From NCBI RefSeq assembly GCF_030373225.1, contig NZ_JAUCZG010000014.1, positions 1 through 64,000 on the forward strand: 64,000 nucleotides of DNA, in the 5' to 3' direction. The DNA is from Hydrogenophaga sp. GTDB taxonomy: Bacteria; Pseudomonadota; Gammaproteobacteria; Burkholderiales; Burkholderiaceae_C. Every line of letters starts with the position of its first letter. Position 1 is the stretch's first letter. A program made the translations under genes and the position numbers. Below are positions 54,541 to 64,000 of this stretch, piece after piece. The notes beneath the pieces were generated by a model. The model worked only from the letters and a program-made list of their open reading frames with translations, searched no databases and had not been told where the DNA came from.

Positions 54541-56124
54541 TCAATCCAGGTGATGGACCGGCCGGTACCGGGCGCACAGGGCCAGAAAACCGGCCAGGTC
54601 AGGGTCGGATCCCAGCTCCTCGATCAGGATCTCAGCCACGGCAGGCGCAAGGCGGGCTGCCTCGGCGGCGTCCAGGAACAGGATGCGGGAGCGCCGCGCC
54701 AGCACGTCCTCCACGGTGTGCGCGTACTCAAAACGCACGGCGTAACGCACCATGGCCTCGGTCAGACCCGCGCCCAGGATCCTGCCGCCGCCGGGGCAGT
54801 CGTTCACCCGGGCCGATTCACTCCCATACAGATGCAGGCCAGGCGGCGCATGAAGCGGCGTCGCCGGGCTCGCCAGGCCCGCCCCCTTGAGCCGGTGCAT
54901 CGCACTGCGACCCCCCGGGCGCCGGGGCAGAAGATGGCTGTCGAAGCACCGCTCGAGTACGTCTTCGGCCATGGCACGGTAGGTGGTCCATTTGCCCCCG
55001 GTCACCGTGACCAGGCCGTTGGCATCGACCACGATGGTGTGCTCGCGCGACAGCACCTTGGTGCCGCCATCGACGGCTGCGGGTGCCGCCACCAAGGGGC
55101 GCAAGCCCACCCACAGACTGCGGATGTCCTCCCGGCGCACCGGCCGGCTCAGCGCCTGGCTCGCCTCGGTGAGGATGAAGTCGAGCTCCTCGGCGAAGGC
55201 ATCGGGCTCGCGCGCGAGGTCCTGGCGCGGGGTATCGGTGGTGCCCAGCACCAGCTTGCCCAGCCACGGCACCGCAAACAGGACCCGCCCGTCGCGCGTC
55301 TTGGGCACCAGCAGTGCGTGGCCGCCGGGCATGAAGTCGCGATCGACCACCACATGCACGCCCTGGCTGGGACTGACCATGCGCGAGGGGGTGCCGGGGT
55401 TGGCCGCCGGCTGGGTGTGGTCGCGCAGCGCATCGACCCAGACGCCGGTGGCATTGACCACGCAGCGGGCTTGCACGCGAAAGGTGTTTCCGGTGAGGCG
55501 GTCGCTCACCTCGACCGACGAAAGCGGACCTTCGCCACCGCTCAACTGGCTCACCGCCTTCACTTCGGCGTAGTTCAGCACATGGGCGCCCGCGTCTTCC
55601 GCGCTGCGGGCCAGCGCCAGGGCCAGGCGGGCGTCGTCGAACTGACCGTCCCAGTACTTGACGCCACCGCGCAGTCCGACAGGGTTCACGCCCGGCAGGG
55701 CCTGCAGCGTCTGCGCACGGTTGAGGAATTCGGTGGGTCCGAGCCCGGCACTGCCGGCCAGCATGTCGTAGAGCTTCAGGCCAATGCCGTAGAACGGCGT
55801 CTGCCACCAGTGGTAGGACGGCATGACGAAAGGCAGGGGTTGGGCCAGGTGGGGCGCGATGCGCAGCACCGTGGCGCGTTCGGCCAGCGCTTCGCGAACC
55901 AGGGCCAGGTTGCCCTGGGCCAGGTAACGCACGCCGCCATGCAGCAGCTTGGTGGAGCGGGAAGAGGTGCCACCGGCGAAGTCGTGCGACTCCAGCAGCA
56001 CCACGGAAAAACCGCGCAGGGCTGCGTCCAGCGCGACCCCGAGGCCGGTGGCGCCCCCACCGACGACCACCAGGTCGTGGATGCCCTGGCGGGGCAGCGA
56101 ATCAAGCAGTTCTGCGCGTGTCAT
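54541..56124 (-). CDS. glpD: Glycerol-3-phosphate dehydrogenase (FAD, aerobic)
   Basis: A 527-residue membrane-associated flavoenzyme that oxidises glycerol-3-phosphate to dihydroxyacetone phosphate and reduces quinone. FAD-binding DLVVVGGGATGLGVALDAAL at the N-terminus, GGTSSRSTKLLHGGVRYLA, the substrate region VPWLGKLVLGTTDTP and VTVTGGKWTTYRAMAEDVLE. ATG 56124 gives the standard start; a GTG at 56148 lies in the intergenic hairpin. It is the last gene of the glycerol operon, downstream of glpV. Confidence 0.95.
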   Translation of the reverse strand: MTRAELLDSLPRQGIHDLVVVGGGATGLGVALDAALRGFSVVLLESHDFAGGTSSRSTKLLHGGVRYLAQGNLALVREALAERATVLRIAPHLAQPLPFVMPSYHWWQTPFYGIGLKLYDMLAGSAGLGPTEFLNRAQTLQALPGVNPVGLRGGVKYWDGQFDDARLALALARSAEDAGAHVLNYAEVKAVSQLSGGEGPLSSVEVSDRLTGNTFRVQARCVVNATGVWVDALRDHTQPAANPGTPSRMVSPSQGVHVVVDRDFMPGGHALLVPKTRDGRVLFAVPWLGKLVLGTTDTPRQDLAREPDAFAEELDFILTEASQALSRPVRREDIRSLWVGLRPLVAAPAAVDGGTKVLSREHTIVVDANGLVTVTGGKWTTYRAMAEDVLERCFDSHLLPRRPGGRSAMHRLKGAGLASPATPLHAPPGLHLYGSESARVNDCPGGGRILGAGLTEAMVRYAVRFEYAHTVEDVLARRSRILFLDAAEAARLAPAVAEILIEELGSDPDLAGFLALCARYRPVHHLD

Positions 56125-56138
56125 GAAAGGGGAGTTGA

Positions 56139-56165
56139 CCCTCCGCACAAGAGCAGTGCGGAGGG
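56139..56165 (-). other. Intergenic hairpin between glpV and glpD
   Basis: A 10 bp stem, CCCTCCGCAC with GTGCGGAGGG (56139-56148 and 56156-56165), 7 nt loop. The minus-strand 3' arm holds GGAGGG, 15 nt before the glpD ATG, so folding could limit glpD ribosome access. No T-run follows, so it is not a terminator. Confidence 0.6.
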
Positions 56166-56194
56166 CGGGTTGCTACAAAAACCGGTGCATCAGA

Positions 56195-57928
<1,734 letters not shown>

Positions 57929-57947
57929 GTTGTCTCCTCGATCGGTG

Positions 57948-57988
57948 TGCTTCCCCGGTGGGTGACAGGTCTCGGCCCCGGGGAAGCA
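57948..57988 (-). other. Strong intergenic hairpin between glpU and glpV
   Basis: An 11 bp perfect stem (57948-57958 with 57978-57988) around a 19 nt loop, located after the glpU stop and before the glpV ribosome binding site. No U-tract. Such hairpins often stabilise the receptor mRNA in ABC operons; that role is inference. Confidence 0.6.
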
Positions 57989-58016
57989 ACGGGCCGAATA
58001 CCGAAGACGACGGCGT

Positions 58017-58325
58017 TCAGCCTTTTCGCAGAGCCAGCACCAGCCAGGCCATGGACGCGATGAAGGAAATCCAGATGCTGGGCTCCTGCTCGAGCGACAG
58101 CCACTGGGCGAACCAACCGGCCATGCCGATGAATGCCAGATTGATGTAGGCCGCGCCGAGCAGACCGATGAAAAGGCGGTCACCGCGTGTGGTGACCATG
58201 GGCAGGAAGCCTTTGCGCTCCACCGTGGGCAACTTGATTTCCCACACCGTCATGCCGATCAGCAGCAGCGCGATGCAGGTGAAGAACACCGCCACGGGTG
58301 TCGTCCAGACCATCCACTGGAACAT
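58017..58325 (-). CDS. glpU: GlpU, DUF2160 membrane protein of the glycerol transporter
   Basis: A 102-residue DUF2160 protein with three hydrophobic helices (TTPVAVFFTCIALLLIGMTV, LFIGLLGAAYINLAFIGMAG and a C-terminal SFIASMAWLVLAL). Always found between glpQ and glpV in this transporter type; exact role unknown. One base separates its ATG (58325) from the glpQ stop. Confidence 0.92.
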   Translation of the reverse strand: MFQWMVWTTPVAVFFTCIALLLIGMTVWEIKLPTVERKGFLPMVTTRGDRLFIGLLGAAYINLAFIGMAGWFAQWLSLEQEPSIWISFIASMAWLVLALRKG

Positions 58326-58326
58326 G

Positions 58327-59139
58327 TCAGACCCTCCCCATTGCAAAGCCCTTGGCGATGTAGTGCCGCACGAACCAGATCACGATCGCGCCGGGCACGA
58401 TGGTCAGCACGCCGGCGGCGGCCAGCGTGGCCCAGTCCATGCCGCTGGCGCTCACGGTGCGCGTCATGGTGGCCACGATGGGCTTGGCATTCACGCTGGT
58501 GAGCGTGCGTGCCAGCAGCAGCTCGACCCAGCTGAACATGAAACAGAAGAAGGCCGCCACGCCCACCCCGGCCTTGATCAGCGGCAGGAAGATGGTGAAG
58601 AAGAAGCGCGGAAAGCTGTATCCGTCGATGTAGGCCGTCTCGTCGATCTCGCGCGGGATGCCGCTCATGAAGCCCTCCAGAATCCAGACCGCCAGCGGCA
58701 CGTTGAACAGCAGGTGAGCCATGGCCACGGCGATGTGCGTGTCCATCAGGCCGAGCGTCGTGTAGAGCTGGAAGAACGGCAGCAGGAACACCGCAGGCGG
58801 CGTCATGCGGTTGGTGAGCAACCAGAAGAACACATGCTTGTCACCCAGGAAGCGGTAGCGCGAAAACGCGTAGGCCGCAGGCAGCGCCACCGTGAGCGAG
58901 ATCACCATGTTGATGCCCACGTAGATCAGGCTGTTGATGTAGCCGGAGTACCACGACGGGTCGGTGAAGATGGTCCTGTAGTTGGCCCAGGTGAATTCGG
59001 TCGGCCACAGCGTGAACGAGGAGAGGATTTCCTCGTTGGTCTTGAAGCTCATGTTGACCATCCAGTAGATGGGCAACAGAGCGAACACGAGGTAGGCGAT
59101 GAGGAACAGCGTCCTCTTCCTGAAACGTCTGTTATCCAT
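58327..59139 (-). CDS. glpQ: Glycerol ABC transporter permease
   Basis: A 270-residue MalG-type permease with six helices. The EAA loop is visible in EIDETAYIDGYSFPRFFFTIFL. AAGGGGATCCC precedes ATG 59139. It forms the channel with GlpP. The start overlaps by 8 bp with a repeat-derived mini-ORF that also overlaps the end of glpP. Confidence 0.94.
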   Translation of the reverse strand: MDNRRFRKRTLFLIAYLVFALLPIYWMVNMSFKTNEEILSSFTLWPTEFTWANYRTIFTDPSWYSGYINSLIYVGINMVISLTVALPAAYAFSRYRFLGDKHVFFWLLTNRMTPPAVFLLPFFQLYTTLGLMDTHIAVAMAHLLFNVPLAVWILEGFMSGIPREIDETAYIDGYSFPRFFFTIFLPLIKAGVGVAAFFCFMFSWVELLLARTLTSVNAKPIVATMTRTVSASGMDWATLAAAGVLTIVPGAIVIWFVRHYIAKGFAMGRV

Positions 59140-59210
59140 GGGATCCCCTTCGCGCTGCGCGCTGCCCCCCCGATGGGGAGCGGTATTCCTTGAGGCGGCC
59201 CGGCGGAAAG

Positions 59211-59218
<8 letters not shown>
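59132..59218 (-). other. Repeat-derived 28-codon mini-ORF bridging glpP and glpQ
   Basis: ATG at 59218 lies in the last 8 bp of glpP and the TAA at 59132-59134 lies 8 bp into glpQ. It encodes MDDFPPGRLKEY followed by a Gly/Arg/Ser-rich stretch made by the GC-rich repeat. The octamers at both junctions (ATGGATGA, ATGGATAA) share CATGGAT, consistent with an insertion that duplicated the junction. Whether it is translated is unknown. Confidence 0.55.
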
Positions 59219-60100
<882 letters not shown>

Positions 60101-60104
<4 letters not shown>

Positions 60105-60230
60105 TCGAAAACCTCCGTGCTGCGCACTGCGGTGCGAGCTTGCTTGGGGCGGCCCGGCGTGGCGCTCATTCAAATACCTCCGTGCTTCGCACTGCGGTGC
60201 GAGCTTGCTTGGGGCGGCCCGGCGCGGCGC

Positions 60231-60234
<4 letters not shown>
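60101..60234 (-). repeat. Tandem 65 bp repeat carrying two coupled 22-codon mini-ORFs between glpT and glpP
   Basis: Two nearly identical 65 bp units. Mini-ORF 1 (60234-60166) starts in the ATGA of the glpT stop and encodes MSAAPGRPKQARTAVRSTEV plus FE. Mini-ORF 2 (60169-60101) starts in the ATGA of the first stop and encodes the same peptide with Thr at position 4. Its stop overlaps the glpP ATG. Mini-ORF 2 and glpP each have GGAGG 6-7 bp upstream. Confidence 0.8.
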
Positions 60235-62383
<2,149 letters not shown>

Positions 62384-62428
62384 TCGACTCCCGGCGTGAA
62401 AAAACGCACAACCATGATCGGTTGGCAT

Positions 62429-62473
62429 TTCGCTTGGGCAATTTTATGTTTCGTTTTTGTTCGTTTTTATTCG
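62429..62473. promoter_or_regulatory. Phased TTCG half-sites, candidate GlpR operators between glpS and glpR
   Basis: TTCG occurs at 62429, 62450, 62460 and 62470, spaced 21, 10 and 10 bp, the last three as TTCGTTTTTG, TTCGTTTTTA, TTCGGTATTT. The run is the most AT-rich part of the region, and DeoR-type GlpR proteins use TCG-containing AT-flanked half-sites. It would control both glpS and glpR-glpK. Binding is inference. Confidence 0.6.
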
Positions 62474-62543
62474 GTATTTACCCTGACGGGGGCCAAAAAG
62501 AATTCCGTTATGTTTGGACGAACCCCGCCTCAGCCCACGACCG

Positions 62544-63326
62544 ATGAACCTCAACCCGCGACACACCCAGCTGCTCGACGAAGTGCGTACCCACGGTCCG
62601 CAGACCATCGAAGCCATGGCCGAGCGCTTCGGCGTCACCCTGCAAACGGTGCGCCGCGACGTGCAGCGCCTGGCCGAGGCCGGCCTGCTTTCGCGCTTTC
62701 ATGGCGGCGTGCGTCTGCCGGGCTCGACCACCGAGAACATCGCCTACCGCCAGCGCCAGGCCATGCAGTCCGACGCCAAGACGCGCATCGCGCGCACCGT
62801 GGCCCGGCGCGTACCCAACGGCTGTTCGCTGATCATGAACATCGGCACCACCATCGAGGCGGTGGCGCGCGAGTTGCAGCACCACCGTGGCCTGCGCGTG
62901 ATCACCAACAACCTGCACATCGCCTCGCTCATGAGCACCCACCCCGACTGCGAGGTGATCGTGGCCGGTGGCGTGGTCCGCGGCGCCGACCAGGGCATCG
63001 TGGGCGAGGCCACGGTGGACTTCATGCGCCAGTTCAAGGTCGACATTGCCCTGATCGGCATCAGCGGCATCGAGGCCGACGGCACGCTGCGCGACTTCGA
63101 CTTCCGTGAAGTCAAGGTGGCGCGCGCCATCGTCGAACAATCGCGCGAGGTCTGGCTCGCCGCCGACCACAGCAAGTTCAACCGGCCGGCCATGGTCGAG
63201 CTCGCGCGGCTCGACGACATCGACGTGGTGTTCACCGACCTGCCCCCGCCCGCGCCCTTTGAAGACCTGCTGGCACAGGCCAACGTCGAATGCGTGGTGG
63301 CACGCATCGAGACCGACAACACCTGA
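62544..63326 (+). CDS. glpR: DeoR-family glycerol-3-phosphate regulon repressor
   Basis: A 260-residue DeoR-type repressor. N-terminal winged helix [22 protein letters not shown] and SRFHGGV; effector domain with [46 protein letters not shown] and [17 protein letters not shown]. Glycerol-3-phosphate is the expected inducer. The ATG at 62544 is preferred; a TTG at 62514 in frame is possible, and neither has a strong ribosome binding site. Followed 13 bp later by glpK. Confidence 0.94.
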   Translation: MNLNPRHTQLLDEVRTHGPQTIEAMAERFGVTLQTVRRDVQRLAEAGLLSRFHGGVRLPGSTTENIAYRQRQAMQSDAKTRIARTVARRVPNGCSLIMNIGTTIEAVARELQHHRGLRVITNNLHIASLMSTHPDCEVIVAGGVVRGADQGIVGEATVDFMRQFKVDIALIGISGIEADGTLRDFDFREVKVARAIVEQSREVWLAADHSKFNRPAMVELARLDDIDVVFTDLPPPAPFEDLLAQANVECVVARIETDNT

Positions 63327-63339
63327 CCCGGACACTCCC

Positions 63340-64000
63340 ATGACCTACCTGCTGGCCCTCGACCAGGGCACCTCCAGTTCGCGCAGCATCGTGTTCGACC
63401 GCTCCGGCCACGTGGTGACCATGGCGCAGCGCGAGTTCCGCCAGATCTACCCCCAGCCCGGCTGGGTCGAACACGATCCGCGTGACCTCTGGCAGACGCA
63501 ACTCGACACCGCGCGCGAGGCGCTCCAGCAGGCCAGCCTGCGCGCCGACCAGATCTCGGCGGTGGGCATCACCAACCAGCGCGAGACCACCGTGGTCTGG
63601 AACCGCCAGACCGGCGAGCCGGTGTACAACGCCATCGTCTGGCAGGACCGCCGTGCCGAGGGCACCTGCGCCGAACTGCGCGAACAGGGCAAGAGCGAGA
63701 CCGTGCTGCAGAAAACCGGCCTGCGCATCGACGCCTACTTCTCCGGCACCAAGCTCAAGTGGATCCTGGACAACGTGCCCGGTGTGCGTGCGCAGGCCGA
63801 GCGCGGCGAACTCGCCTTCGGCACGGTCGACAGCTGGCTGATCTGGCAGCTCACCGGCGGTGCGCGCCACGTCACCGATGTCAGCAACGCCTCGCGCACC
63901 ATGCTGTTCAACGTGCACACCCGCGCCTGGGACGACGAACTGCTCGCCCTGCTCGACGTGCCGGCGAGCCTGATGCCCGAGGCCCTGCCGTCGAGCGCGC
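63340..64000 (+). CDS. glpK: Glycerol kinase, 3' end cut by the window
   Basis: The first 220 codons of glycerol kinase (normally about 500). [20 protein letters not shown] phosphate-binding loop, [42 protein letters not shown] and the [15 protein letters not shown] signature are intact. Phosphorylates glycerol entering through GlpSTPQUV to glycerol-3-phosphate for GlpD. Starts 13 bp after glpR in the same transcript; no frameshift up to the window end. Confidence 0.96.
   Translation, partial: MTYLLALDQGTSSSRSIVFDRSGHVVTMAQREFRQIYPQPGWVEHDPRDLWQTQLDTAREALQQASLRADQISAVGITNQRETTVVWNRQTGEPVYNAIVWQDRRAEGTCAELREQGKSETVLQKTGLRIDAYFSGTKLKWILDNVPGVRAQAERGELAFGTVDSWLIWQLTGGARHVTDVSNASRTMLFNVHTRAWDDELLALLDVPASLMPEALPSSA

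Overview
The window is a high-GC betaproteobacterial chromosome segment, most likely Burkholderiales/Comamonadaceae (a relative of Hydrogenophaga, Acidovorax or Variovorax). This is inferred from three Bug-type solute receptors, the rpsH/rplE/rpsD/rpoA protein sequences, a CoA-dependent aromatic gene cluster and a dense GC-rich dyad repeat family. There is no phage, transposase, CRISPR array or rRNA operon.

Layout. 0.05-12.9 kb: a Crp/Fnr regulator diverges from an operon for an acyl-CoA synthetase, a complete LivGHMKF-type ABC importer and a PaaK-like protein. Two Bug receptors follow, one translationally coupled to a small unnamed conserved protein. 13.0-20.6 kb: a catabolic operon whose genes mostly overlap by ATGA, resembling the aerobic anthraniloyl-CoA (2-aminobenzoate) route. 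It holds a fused flavin monooxygenase/OYE reductase, a MarR regulator, an enoyl-CoA hydratase, an acyl-CoA dehydrogenase, an aryl-CoA ligase and a RidA protein. 20.6-31.2 kb: signalling genes, namely an orphan PAS kinase and a very large hybrid kinase (CHASE, 4 PAS, 3 REC, 2 HPt) divergent from a response regulator. An orphan branched-chain-type receptor, a DUF1810 protein and a small ORF lie between them. 31-44 kb: mixed metabolism, including a PQQ sorbosone-type dehydrogenase with a dihaem cytochrome c, a zeta GST, SnoaL/Bug/FMN-reductase genes, a MetE-like protein, a serine hydrolase, DUF2889, cupin, amidase, BLUF photoreceptor and YebC genes. 44-54.5 kb: a TRAP receptor, then on the minus strand the spc-alpha ribosomal block from rplN to rplQ, ending with an initiator tRNA and a terminator. 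54.5-64 kb: the glycerol regulon glpSTPQUV-glpD, divergent from glpR and glpK (truncated by the window edge).

The most unusual feature is one GC-rich dyad repeat superfamily. It lies between genes in the liv/Bug region, but it is also inserted IN FRAME inside two proteins of the anthraniloyl-CoA operon, in both orientations in the same gene. In the glycerol operon it sits exactly on start/stop overlaps, where it forms chains of 22-28-codon mini-ORFs that appear to keep translational coupling intact.

In the glycerol module GlpV binds glycerol in the periplasm, GlpPQ (with GlpU) form the channel and GlpST power it. GlpK phosphorylates glycerol and GlpD oxidises glycerol-3-phosphate, while GlpR probably represses both directions through an array of phased TTCG half-sites in the glpS-glpR gap.
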